Part shown: in pieces, positions 41,670-49,145 of the stretch
How positions within the stretch are numbered: the first letter of the stretch is position 1
How the letters are laid out: each line of letters opens with the position of its first letter
Assembly: GCA_020026115.1 (NCBI GenBank)
Contig: JAHHQY010000007.1
Span: 1-49,145, forward strand
Length of the DNA: 49,145 nt
Direction of reading: 5' to 3'
DNA from: Actinobacillus sp.
GTDB lineage: Bacteria > Pseudomonadota > Gammaproteobacteria > Enterobacterales > Pasteurellaceae
Position numbers and translations under genes: made by a program
The notes under the pieces: model-generated
What the model saw: only the letters and a program-made list of their open reading frames with translations
Databases searched by the model: none
What the model was told of the DNA's origin: nothing

Positions 41670-42257
41670 TTAATTAAACGCCTTTCTTATAAACAAGTTT
41701 ACTGAACCATTTATTTTGATATGATGAAATTCTATTATTGTTTTATCTCCCTGTTTTTCATCTAATGTAATCTCACGAATAACATTATCACCTTTTAAGC
41801 GAATATTATTAAAAATTTGTTTCATCAATAACGTATTAGGAACTAGATCTAATTGCCAGTTACTTGATGTTCCGTGTAAATTTAGGTTAAAATTTTCTTG
41901 TAGTTTTTTAATATCTCCCGATAAAATTCCTAAAAATAATCCAACCTGCTGATTTTGTACTTTATTCGTATTCTCTATCCATTGATTATTATTCCATTGA
42001 GCAATCCCTTTAGAAGTAATACATAATATTGAATTAAATGGCTGCTTCATTTCCCATAACAATCCTTTATTTTCCATAAGTGTAAAACTTCCATACGTTT
42101 TAATTGGTACTGGTAGTGTATTCAAAAAACGACTTTGATAAAACTCTCCCTGTACAAACTTTGTTTTCTGTAAAGATTGCATCAATTCTATTGGTGTAAA
42201 TGCAAAAGCTATATTACTCCAAAATAAAACTATACATAGTATTAATCTATTTTTCAT
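41670..42257 (-). CDS. LolA-like outer-membrane lipid/lipoprotein carrier
   Basis: A 195-residue periplasmic protein with a signal peptide (LILCIVLFWSNIAFA). The mature part shows the LolA pattern: LMQSLQKTKFVQGEFYQSRFL, then SFTLMENKGLLWEMKQPFNS. Dedicated LolA paralogues are standard in aryl polyene clusters and probably ferry the pigment-lipid across the periplasm. It overlaps the thioesterase gene by 11 bases. Confidence 0.85.
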   Translation of the reverse strand: MKNRLILCIVLFWSNIAFAFTPIELMQSLQKTKFVQGEFYQSRFLNTLPVPIKTYGSFTLMENKGLLWEMKQPFNSILCITSKGIAQWNNNQWIENTNKVQNQQVGLFLGILSGDIKKLQENFNLNLHGTSSNWQLDLVPNTLLMKQIFNNIRLKGDNVIREITLDEKQGDKTIIEFHHIKINGSVNLFIRKAFN

Positions 42258-42699
42258 ATTTATCCTTAAAACCTGCGGAACTTTTAATTACTCTTTGAAA
42301 ATCATAGGGTGTCGGCAATTCCATCTTTTGTGATTGTATATTTACTGCAACTTGTGTTGTACTACCTTCTGTCAATTTTATTTTTGTTTCTTTATCTCGA
42401 ATAATATAATTAATTCTTAAACAACTCTCAAACTCTATGACATTAAGTTCAACTAATACTTTTTGGCGAAATGTTGCAGGACGTATATATTTTAAATTAA
42501 GTTGTACAATAGGCCATACAAAACCTTTTTCTCGCATAATATCATAATGATAATTTATACTTTCTAAAAAAGCACAGCGAGCCATTTCTAAGTATTTTAC
42601 ATAATGACCATGCCACATAATACTCATTGAATCGACATCAAAGAATGGAATTTCATACTCACTATAATGAGTTAAAAATGAATGTACTTTTTTTCGCAT
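42247..42699 (-). CDS. Acyl-CoA thioesterase, 4HBT/YbgC hot-dog type
   Basis: A 150-residue hot-dog thioesterase. The 4-hydroxybenzoyl-CoA thioesterase motif is FFDVDSMSIMWHGHYVKYLEMAR, with the catalytic Asp in DVDS. In the operon it may release stalled chains or process the aryl-CoA starter. It begins at the last base of the preceding acyltransferase gene and overlaps the LolA gene. Confidence 0.82.
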   Translation of the reverse strand: MRKKVHSFLTHYSEYEIPFFDVDSMSIMWHGHYVKYLEMARCAFLESINYHYDIMREKGFVWPIVQLNLKYIRPATFRQKVLVELNVIEFESCLRINYIIRDKETKIKLTEGSTTQVAVNIQSQKMELPTPYDFQRVIKSSAGFKDKYEK

Positions 42700-43616
42700 T
42701 ATTTATTTTCCCAAAAGTTAAAAAAGTTAAACCATAATAATGGATTATTTTTGCATTCTTCTGCTAAAAGATTTGCATATTTTTGTACTGCCTGTTGTAT
42801 ATTCTGTTCTCTTACTTTTCCTCTACCTGTTATTGGATCACAAAAATAACGTAATTTAACCCTATACTTCCCAGACTCTTTAATGCAAAAAATACTACTT
42901 ACAGATGCTTTTAGTAAACTTGATAATAACCAAGCACCTTGAGGAAATAAAGCAGTATTACTTAGGAAATTAACTTTACAAGTTTTATCACCACGTATAG
43001 GAACCCTATCAGCTGCAATAGCAATATATTCGCCACCTTCAATTTTATTAGCCAACATTAACATTGTCGCTGCATCCAGATGCTCTACTTGAATAAGTGA
43101 TAATGTTTCTGCACCTGCCTTTTGCAAAATTTTATTAAAAATTTCGGCATTCTTATGATGCACTAGAACATTTAACTTAAAATTTTTATGTTGCCCATTA
43201 TTGGCCAATGCTCGACAAATTTCTATATTACCAAAGTGAGAACATACTAATATTTGTCCCCGACCATTACTATTAAACTGTTGGTATAGATTATCTTGAT
43301 CATCAATGATTAGATCTTTATATTTAAGTTTATTCTGCCATACAGCAAAACGGTCAGTAATTGACTGTGCAAAAGATATGAACTGTCTATACACAGAAAA
43401 ATAGGATAATCTTACCGTAGGAAAAGTTATCTTCAAATTATTTTGATAGACTTTAATATTTTTTCTGACATTACGACTTGTTAAATAAAAATAAGTTACA
43501 ACAAATATACTAATAATATGCATTACTTGTAGAGGAAATACTTTAACCATTCGTGCGGTAAGTTGTAAAAAAAAGATATTTCCTCTTTCCTTTTGTTTTG
43601 CCCAATGTTGCGACAT
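42699..43616 (-). CDS. Lipid A-type (LpxL-like) acyltransferase
   Basis: A 305-residue membrane-associated acyltransferase with an N-terminal hydrophobic segment (VMHIISIFVVTYFYLTS) and the HxxxxE active site (His127...Glu132 in SHFGNIE). The DR/P region (IAIAADRVPIRGD) follows. In E. coli-type clusters this activity is the C-terminal half of a glycosyltransferase-acyltransferase fusion; here it is a separate gene. It starts on the preceding stop codon (TAATG). It may acylate the lipid anchor or attach the polyene. Confidence 0.85.
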   Translation of the reverse strand: MSQHWAKQKERGNIFFLQLTARMVKVFPLQVMHIISIFVVTYFYLTSRNVRKNIKVYQNNLKITFPTVRLSYFSVYRQFISFAQSITDRFAVWQNKLKYKDLIIDDQDNLYQQFNSNGRGQILVCSHFGNIEICRALANNGQHKNFKLNVLVHHKNAEIFNKILQKAGAETLSLIQVEHLDAATMLMLANKIEGGEYIAIAADRVPIRGDKTCKVNFLSNTALFPQGAWLLSSLLKASVSSIFCIKESGKYRVKLRYFCDPITGRGKVREQNIQQAVQKYANLLAEECKNNPLLWFNFFNFWENK

Positions 43617-44341
43617 TATATAGTTTTCCTTGTTAATACTCGTAACAACATATTTACAAATAAACGGGCATGCATTTTACTAATAAGCCAATTATCTTTT
43701 AGTCCTCGAAAATGAGAAACACCATTATCATTGTATATAACTGGTGTATCAATCCAATAAAAAGGAATATTATACCAATGTGCTTTTACTAAAATTTCAA
43801 TATCAAAATCCATTCTGTTCCCTAAACGTTCTTGAGAGATTAATTTATTGATTGAGTGCAATGGATATAACCGAAAACCACACATTCCATCTTTTATATC
43901 GAAAGATAATGTATTGATCATATTCCAAAAATCTGTAATTTTTCGACCATAAAGACGTAATTTTGGTGCATTAGAATCATAAATAGGTTTTCCACAAATA
44001 ATACTTTTAGGATACTGTTTACTTGCTTTAATAAAGGATTGGATATCAGCTAAATTATGCTGACCATCCGCATCAAGTTGAATGGCATATTCATACCCCA
44101 TTTCAAATGCAAGTTTAATTCCTATTTTTACCGCCGCACCTTTACCACCATTTTGTGCACAATAATGAATAAAAACCTGCTCATCTGCTAGTTTTTCTAA
44201 ACGAATTTTATCGGCTGAATTAGATCCATCATCTACCACTAAAATAGGCAAAGATAGTGTCTTTACCTGAGCGATTACTGCTGCAATCAATATAGAGTGA
44301 TTATAGTGTGGTATTAAAATAATTGTATTTGCTTTTTTCAT
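43616..44341 (-). CDS. Family 2 glycosyltransferase
   Basis: A 241-residue GT-A enzyme related to polyprenol-phosphate sugar transferases. Nucleotide-sugar motifs are ILVVDDGSNS near residue 38 and IQLDADGQHN (DxD) near residue 90. It has no membrane anchor of its own. It probably builds the sugar part of the polyene-lipid anchor. Its stop overlaps the acyltransferase start by one base, as expected for a split fusion. Confidence 0.87.
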   Translation of the reverse strand: MKKANTIILIPHYNHSILIAAVIAQVKTLSLPILVVDDGSNSADKIRLEKLADEQVFIHYCAQNGGKGAAVKIGIKLAFEMGYEYAIQLDADGQHNLADIQSFIKASKQYPKSIICGKPIYDSNAPKLRLYGRKITDFWNMINTLSFDIKDGMCGFRLYPLHSINKLISQERLGNRMDFDIEILVKAHWYNIPFYWIDTPVIYNDNGVSHFRGLKDNWLISKMHARLFVNMLLRVLTRKTI

Positions 44342-44344
44342 CTT

Positions 44345-45640
44345 TTATTCATTTTTTTGTAGGAATATTTGTTCAAAATCACGCTTTAAAATTTTAGATT
44401 GACTATTACGTGGTAATTTTTCACAAAAGCGCCAAAAACGAGGGGTTGCCAATTTCTCTTCATATTGATGTAAATAATCTTGTAAACAACGAATAAGGTA
44501 TTTTCTCCCTTGATTTTCAAGTATCTCCAAACCTTGTTTTGATAAAGCCACCCAAGCTGCCGCTCGGAATTTATGTGGATGCACCGCAATATAGCAATCC
44601 TCAACCCAATGATGAGTTAATAATTGTTGCTCAATTTTCACCAAAGAAATTCGTTTATCACCTAATTTTACAATGCGATCAACTCGACCTAGTAATTCAA
44701 ATCCTCGCGAATGAAATGCCACTGCATCTGCCGTTTGTTGACGCCCTGTCATCCAAGCACCTTCAACCCACAAAGCACCATTATTTAATCCTAACTGAAT
44801 GCTTGGCAACTTTTGCCATAACGCATTCGATCGCCGCATTGCAATAACCCCAGTTTCCGTACTGCCATAAATTTCAATAATCGGACTAGGAAATGCATTC
44901 GCTAAATCAGTCGCTGTTTGTGTAGGTAAAGCCCCACCTGATGAAATAATTCCTGCAATTTTATGCATCATTGACGATTTAGAGCATTGCCAAGGACTCA
45001 ATAATGCTGGGCTACTTATCCATAAAGCCTTAGAAAGTTTCTCTGTTTGAGGCAACAAAAACTCTGGATACGGTAACTGCTTACGCCCAATTTGCCATTG
45101 CATAACTAAAGGCAGCATTACCCTAAAACTTAGCCCATAATTGTGCTGAACACTGACACTACCGATCGCTGTCAAATCTGGATCTTCGGCAAATGGTAAA
45201 ACTTTTTTTAAAGCAAAAGCTTCTGCCCACATTTGAGTAGCTGTCTTTCTAATAATTTTAGCTTCGCCACTGCTACCCGATGTTTTCAACCAAAGTTCTG
45301 CGGAACTCGAAAAAGGATAGGCCGTAATATTTTCTAAAATTTTGTGCTGTTGCCCAAAATGGTTAAACGTTGCCTCATTCATTAAAAAGGCATCATTTTC
45401 CTCTAACCACTGCAAGTTTTCTTTAAGTAAATTTGGTGGAACTAATAAAGTTACATTTGCACGAAATGCAGCAATTAATACACAAGCAAAATGTGCGGCA
45501 TCATCAAAATATACGCCACAATATTTAATATGGCGATGCTTAAACTCGCATGAAATTTGTTCTGCACGTAATAAAAAATCTTGCCTTGTCCATACTGGGT
45601 CAGTAGCTATAATTTGTGCCTGTTTATTTTCTATTTTCAT
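44345..45640 (-). CDS. apeH: Acyl-activating (AMP-forming) ligase, ApeH-like
   Basis: A 431-residue ANL-superfamily enzyme, shorter than typical acyl-CoA synthetases. The P-loop is LWLKTSGSSGEAKII, the A5 motif IIEIYGSTETGV, the A7/A8 hinge FELLGRVDRIVKLGDKRIS and the C-terminal catalytic Lys RNSQSKILKRD. It is expected to activate the aryl starter acid and load it on an acyl carrier protein. The starter cannot be told from sequence. It overlaps the upstream membrane gene by 17 bases. Confidence 0.85.
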   Translation of the reverse strand: MKIENKQAQIIATDPVWTRQDFLLRAEQISCEFKHRHIKYCGVYFDDAAHFACVLIAAFRANVTLLVPPNLLKENLQWLEENDAFLMNEATFNHFGQQHKILENITAYPFSSSAELWLKTSGSSGEAKIIRKTATQMWAEAFALKKVLPFAEDPDLTAIGSVSVQHNYGLSFRVMLPLVMQWQIGRKQLPYPEFLLPQTEKLSKALWISSPALLSPWQCSKSSMMHKIAGIISSGGALPTQTATDLANAFPSPIIEIYGSTETGVIAMRRSNALWQKLPSIQLGLNNGALWVEGAWMTGRQQTADAVAFHSRGFELLGRVDRIVKLGDKRISLVKIEQQLLTHHWVEDCYIAVHPHKFRAAAWVALSKQGLEILENQGRKYLIRCLQDYLHQYEEKLATPRFWRFCEKLPRNSQSKILKRDFEQIFLQKNE

Positions 45641-46181
45641 TTCGTTTTATCATATATTGACGAATTAACCATTCACCTATAAATAAAATTCCCATTATCA
45701 CATAGGAAATAATGCCATTATATATAGCCCAAGCACGATAATTTTCTATATAAATAAAACTCAATGATAAACCAATATTTATTATAAAAAATAAACACCA
45801 TACTTTCGTTACATTTCTAATATATAAAATGGCGTAGACTGGAATACTTGGATTTTTTATACGAGCAAATCGCTCAATTATTGTTTGTTTTGTTAATAAA
45901 CTTGACGCAAATATTAATAACATTAATCCATTGATAATAACAGGATACCAATACATTGAATCTAATGTTTTAGTTAGACCACTCATCAATAAAAAAACGG
46001 AAAAACCGAGAAAAAAACACCTAAATAATACTCGCTGTTCGATTATCGCTTTAACCAGCCATAAAACAGCGAGCATATAAGGAAAATAAATTAAACTCTG
46101 TGGTGATATTCCATACAACCATAGTACTGGATAAGCAATGGTAAAACAGGTTAATAGAACGCCAAGAATAAAATTTAACAT
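45624..46181 (-). CDS. COG4648-type membrane protein of the aryl polyene operon
   Basis: A 185-residue inner-membrane protein with five to six predicted spans, typical of the small integral protein found in aryl polyene clusters. Its function is not established. I chose ATG at 46181 (MLNFILGVLLTCF), which overlaps the dehydratase gene by 7 bases; a further upstream ATG (46211) would add ten non-family residues. Confidence 0.75.
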   Translation of the reverse strand: MLNFILGVLLTCFTIAYPVLWLYGISPQSLIYFPYMLAVLWLVKAIIEQRVLFRCFFLGFSVFLLMSGLTKTLDSMYWYPVIINGLMLLIFASSLLTKQTIIERFARIKNPSIPVYAILYIRNVTKVWCLFFIINIGLSLSFIYIENYRAWAIYNGIISYVIMGILFIGEWLIRQYMIKRNENRK

Positions 46182-46534
46182 TGTTGCAGTTTCATCATTC
46201 CAGAAGCACAATTTTCATTGTTCGTTGTTAATGAAAACATTACTCGCTGTTTTTCCTTTTGCCACGATAAGGTTAAAATAAATGTATCATTTGAGCGAAG
46301 AAATTTTTGAAACTTCAGCTTTTTTATACTTTCAATTTCAAATAATTCATTTCCTAGTAAACGAGGAATGTTTTCTGCAACCCATTGTAATTCAACCACT
46401 CCTGGTACTAATGGAAACATTGCAAAATGATCCTTTAAATAAACTAAATCTTCTGGAACTATACCCGTTAAAATTAGTTTATTTTCTTGTCGTTCTTCAT
46501 TTAACCAAATAGGATTTTTTTTATTGTGCATCAT
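46175..46534 (-). CDS. apeI: Aryl polyene hot-dog dehydratase (ApeI-like)
   Basis: A 119-residue FabZ-like hot-dog protein. The catalytic pair is His36 (KDHFAMFPLVPGV) and Glu48 (VVELQWVAE), giving a typical dehydratase site. In the characterised system it works with the ApeP-type protein (35993-36442). It overlaps the second carrier-protein gene by 14 bases. Position next to the carrier proteins differs slightly from E. coli, where I recall it following the ligase. Confidence 0.82.
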   Translation of the reverse strand: MMHNKKNPIWLNEERQENKLILTGIVPEDLVYLKDHFAMFPLVPGVVELQWVAENIPRLLGNELFEIESIKKLKFQKFLRSNDTFILTLSWQKEKQRVMFSLTTNNENCASGMMKLQQC

Positions 46535-46784
46535 TTTGCATTTTCATAATAGCAGCAATAACATCTTTAACCGTTCTTACATTACGGAAATCTTCCGCTT
46601 GTAATTTATATCCTGTTTCACGTTTGATATGGTCGATTAAATCAATAGCATCAATACTATCAATTTCTAAGTCTTCATATAGATTAGTATCTAAATTAAC
46701 ATCACTTATATCAATTTCAAATAAATCTTCTAGTGCATTAAATAATAAGGTTTGAACATCTTGTTCTGTCATTTTCTGTTCCAT
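46521..46784 (-). CDS. apeF: Acyl carrier protein 2 (ApeF-like)
   Basis: An 87-residue carrier protein. The phosphopantetheine site is Ser43 in LEIDSIDAIDLIDHI. It tethers the growing polyene. It is 3 bases from the other carrier gene; the paired carriers are a hallmark of aryl polyene clusters. Which of the two corresponds to the E or F protein is set by order only. Confidence 0.88.
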   Translation of the reverse strand: MEQKMTEQDVQTLLFNALEDLFEIDISDVNLDTNLYEDLEIDSIDAIDLIDHIKRETGYKLQAEDFRNVRTVKDVIAAIMKMQNDAQ

Positions 46785-46787
46785 TGT

Positions 46788-47042
46788 TTATCCTCTATTA
46801 CGAATAAATTCTGCTAATGTAGCGACACTTTCAAAGTGTTGGCGTAAATTCTGTTGTTCGCTTTCTAACTGAAAATTAAATGCTTTTTGAATAGCTAAAC
46901 CTAATTCAAGTGCATCAACACTATCTAAACCTAAACCATCTTCACTAAAAAGCGGGGCTTCTGTTTCGATATCCTCAATAGTCATATCTTCTAAAGCAAG
47001 ACTATCAATAATTAATTGTTTGAGTTGATTTTCAAGTTCCAT
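46788..47042 (-). CDS. apeE: Acyl carrier protein 1 (ApeE-like)
   Basis: An 84-residue carrier protein with the phosphopantetheine site Ser41 in GLGLDSVDALELGLAIQ. It follows the acyltransferase gene by 20 bases. No dedicated phosphopantetheinyl transferase gene is seen in the window, so a housekeeping one is presumably used. Confidence 0.88.
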   Translation of the reverse strand: MELENQLKQLIIDSLALEDMTIEDIETEAPLFSEDGLGLDSVDALELGLAIQKAFNFQLESEQQNLRQHFESVATLAEFIRNRG

Positions 47043-47062
47043 TTTCTTTCCTTATTCAAAGA

Positions 47063-47818
47063 TTAAGAGTTAAAGTAATTTTCTAAATACTGATTTAATC
47101 GCCGTGAAGCAATCGGTAATGGTTTTTCAGCCAACCAAGTGGCAGGATCAATATCCTCCCCAACGGTTAGTTTATAGGTAATTCGTTGTTTAGGTAACTT
47201 GTACCACGCTTGCCCTTTCTTAAAATTCAATGGATGCATTTCTATTTTTACTGGCGTTATAACCTGCGCACTCCGTAAACCTATCGATGTTGCCCCACGA
47301 TTGAATTTTACAACACCATCCCATCCAGTACGTGTTCCTTCTGGAAAAAGTAATAATGGCTGCTCTTTAAGTACTTCATCACAAGCCTGTAACAATGCCT
47401 CTGATTCAGTATTCGGTAAAAATCCACAAGACCGAATTTCGGTTTTCATTGCAGGATTATGTAAAAGATCTTGCTTTACGACAATATTAAATGCAGGTTG
47501 TTGGCTAAAAATTAATACGACATCCAGCAATGATGGATGATTCGCCACAACTAATTGCCCTTTTCGTCCTAAACGCTCAAACCCTTGATATTTCACATTT
47601 AAAATGCCCATTGCGATTAAATATTTTACAAAGTACCGCCAAACCTTACCCACTATTTGGCGTGCTTTTTGTTGTTCAGCCAAACGATGATTAGGATAAT
47701 TTTTAATATAAGGATACAGACGAAATTTTAATAAAACACCACCGATACCAAACAACAAAAATCCCAATCCCGTTCCAATAAAACGGCGAATAAAGCCTAA
47801 GCCTTTACCCACTGCCAA
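47063..47818 (-). CDS. 1-acylglycerol-3-phosphate-type acyltransferase
   Basis: A 251-residue PlsC-family acyltransferase. Motif I is NHPSLLD (residues 93-99) and motif III is LLFPEGTRTG. An N-terminal hydrophobic segment (FIGTGLGFLLFGIGGVLL) anchors it in the inner membrane. It probably attaches the polyene or a fatty acid to the lipid anchor. It overlaps the chain-length-factor gene by 22 bases. It corresponds in position to ApeD. Confidence 0.85.
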   Translation of the reverse strand: MAVGKGLGFIRRFIGTGLGFLLFGIGGVLLKFRLYPYIKNYPNHRLAEQQKARQIVGKVWRYFVKYLIAMGILNVKYQGFERLGRKGQLVVANHPSLLDVVLIFSQQPAFNIVVKQDLLHNPAMKTEIRSCGFLPNTESEALLQACDEVLKEQPLLLFPEGTRTGWDGVVKFNRGATSIGLRSAQVITPVKIEMHPLNFKKGQAWYKLPKQRITYKLTVGEDIDPATWLAEKPLPIASRRLNQYLENYFNS

Positions 47819-48528
47819 TGCCCTCCGTTACTTGCAGGCGTTTTCCAACGTTTGGATCCAACTTGCATATTTCTCATCCAAGATAAAGCATTGTCAATGC
47901 CTGCATCTTCTGGCGTATCAAAAAGACTAAGCTCAAACCCTTCTCCTTTTTCAACCACTAAGCAAAGTGCATAATCCAAAGTTAAACGAGGTGCCGCGAC
48001 TGCAAATTTTTTATCTAGAAATGATTCACATACTGCGACAAGCACTTGATCTTGCCCATCTTGCAATAATAAAAAAGCCTCCAAAAGCGCTGTTTCCAAG
48101 CAATCCTTCTGTGCAGAAATAGCAGTCATTTCTGCGGTAACTTTGCGCAATTCTGACCATTGTCCAATTAATGCATTGTGCACCGATAAACTAAACGATG
48201 TTGGTGAAACATCCCCCTCTAGAATTAAGCTTCTCCATAACTCAAAACTACGATTAATTTCACCATTTAATGAGGCATAAACCACAGGGATATTCGGCTG
48301 CTCAGTCACTAGCGACCAAGCTGCCTCAAAAAATAAGCGACTTTGTCGACTTAAACGTCGTCTTTTCATTGGTGGAAGAAAATCAAGTTTTGGCAATGTT
48401 TCAGGACGGCTTTGTAGAATAGAAAAGAACTCGGGAAGGCTGAGCAGCCAATCACTCTCTTGTAATTGTTTGGAAGTGAGAATTTGATAATTTTTAACAA
48501 AAAAGCTAAATTTTAAGATATTATCCAT
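47797..48528 (-). CDS. apeC: Truncated ketosynthase-like chain-length factor (ApeC-like)
   Basis: A 243-residue protein related to the N-terminal half of ketosynthases but without catalytic Cys or His motifs. The family block is SPTSFSLSVHNALIGQWSELRK, where an active KS would carry the nucleophile region shortly after. In the characterised system such a protein pairs with the ApeO-type KS as chain-length factor. It is the first gene of the operon seen here; 617 non-coding bases lie upstream, so the promoter should be there. Confidence 0.82.
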   Translation of the reverse strand: MDNILKFSFFVKNYQILTSKQLQESDWLLSLPEFFSILQSRPETLPKLDFLPPMKRRRLSRQSRLFFEAAWSLVTEQPNIPVVYASLNGEINRSFELWRSLILEGDVSPTSFSLSVHNALIGQWSELRKVTAEMTAISAQKDCLETALLEAFLLLQDGQDQVLVAVCESFLDKKFAVAAPRLTLDYALCLVVEKGEGFELSLFDTPEDAGIDNALSWMRNMQVGSKRWKTPASNGGHWQWVKA

Positions 48529-49145
48529 AGCCCTATGCTCAATAATTACTACTCAATAAAAATTTACGAATTTTACTATGATTTGTAAAACAAAAAAACA
48601 TATGCTTCTGAAAACGTTCTACATTTATTCACTTAGGTCGGAATTTTTCAATAGATTTAAAAAATATCCGCTTAGAAATGAAAAAATAAGAAATGATTCT
48701 ATCATAAATAATTTCATTTTTCCACATACTATTGCATAAAAAGCACGCTTTGCTATTATCAATCCGCCACTAGAAAAGCGATGATAATCTCGACGTTCGA
48801 AGGCGAAGAATTGAAATAATATCCGAAAGTACCGTGTGTAAGTTATGGGAGTTTTACTTCAAACCACACCCTTAAAATTATTTATAATCAATCTGAAAAA
48901 TTATACAGATTGTGCATTTTCCGTATGCTTCTTGATAAATTTTAATCTACCACATTATAAATCTTACTAATTAATCGTGAACTCCACTAGCCGAAATAAT
49001 TCATACACGTTGATTAATATCTTTTAAAATAGGCATTATTTTATATCCCAAAAAGTATATTTATTTCTCAGAATTTTACATACCAAACCAAGGCCGGAAT
49101 ATTTGCAAAATTTTTGAAAATATTCCGGCCTTGTTATTTTCTTAA
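48529..49145. other. Intergenic region upstream of the aryl polyene operon
   Basis: No convincing gene in either strand; the longest frames are short and low-complexity. The operon promoter is expected within about 200 bases of 48528, but I cannot name a good hexamer pair. It holds a partial copy of the flanking element (AGGTCGGAATTTT near 48636) and a full one at 49096-49132. Confidence 0.55.
49092..49132. repeat. Island-flanking element, right copy (hairpin)
   Basis: GGCCGGAATATTT...AAATATTCCGGCC-type arms form a long imperfect palindrome at 49092-49130. Bases 49096-49132 align by eye with 32685-32722. It can also be read as a terminator for a gene beyond the window. Confidence 0.5.

Noticed and set aside
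33944..48528. Ordinary fatty-acid synthesis or polyunsaturated fatty acid cluster
   Set aside because: The paired ACPs, truncated KS, COG4648 membrane protein, LolA/MMPL/DUF3261 set and LpxL-like acyltransferase together fit aryl polyene clusters and not fab or pfa operons.
48600..48860. Possible decayed gene upstream of the aryl polyene operon
   Set aside because: The short frames (up to about 46 codons) are low in complexity and resemble no protein I know.

Overview
The window reads as a chromosomal segment of a gammaproteobacterium of the Pasteurellaceae, related to Haemophilus and Actinobacillus but not assignable to a species. The support is gene content and order: uspE beside fnr, infC-rpmI-rplT, modABC, serB divergent from smp, ftsB-ispD-ispF-truD, ydiJ-ydiI-hemH. 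The housekeeping genes are compact and fairly AT-rich.

Layout. (1) 1-1.7 kb: an AT-rich accessory end with a type I restriction specificity subunit (hsdS, cut by the window edge) directly behind a complete tyrosine recombinase, the arrangement of phase-variable restriction systems. (2) 2.1-32.6 kb: a conserved backbone. aroF-tyrA make aromatic precursors behind TyrR-type operators. A PD-(D/E)XK-like DUF4268 gene sits between two copies of a 48-bp terminator repeat. Then come guaBA (GMP synthesis), birA, folE, moaDE, uspE, fnr, the IF3/L35/L20 translation operon, yqcC-truC-yoaH, the molybdate transporter modABC, aroQ, yajQ, serB/smp, prfC, ftsB-ispDF-truD, a TRIC-type channel gene, ydiJ-ydiI-hemH and tRNA-Leu(CAA). 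(3) 32.6-49.1 kb: an accessory island beginning just after tRNA-Leu. It holds two small membrane ORFs and a long minus-strand operon (48.5 down to 33.5 kb) for an aryl polyene (APE) pigment.

The APE operon has the full type II polyketide core: a KS/chain-length-factor pair, a second KS, a ketoreductase, two hot-dog dehydratases, two acyl carrier proteins and an acyl-activating ligase. Lipid-anchoring and transport genes accompany it: two acyltransferases, a glycosyltransferase, a LolA-like protein, an MMPL pump, a DUF3261 lipoprotein and a thioesterase. It also carries a flavoprotein with flavin-dependent-halogenase motifs. No ammonia lyase or methyltransferase gene is visible.

The most unusual signal is a dispersed motif, ACTCGCRCCGAAAAW. 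Its 10-base core TCGCRCCGAA occurs 17 times between 2.05 and 32.34 kb on both strands, in genes in several reading frames and as inverted pairs between genes. It does not occur in 1-2050 or 32344-49145. The known Pasteurellaceae uptake sequences AAGTGCGGT and ACAAGCGGT occur only once each. This looks like an uptake signal sequence of a type I do not recognise, and its absence marks both ends as recently acquired DNA.
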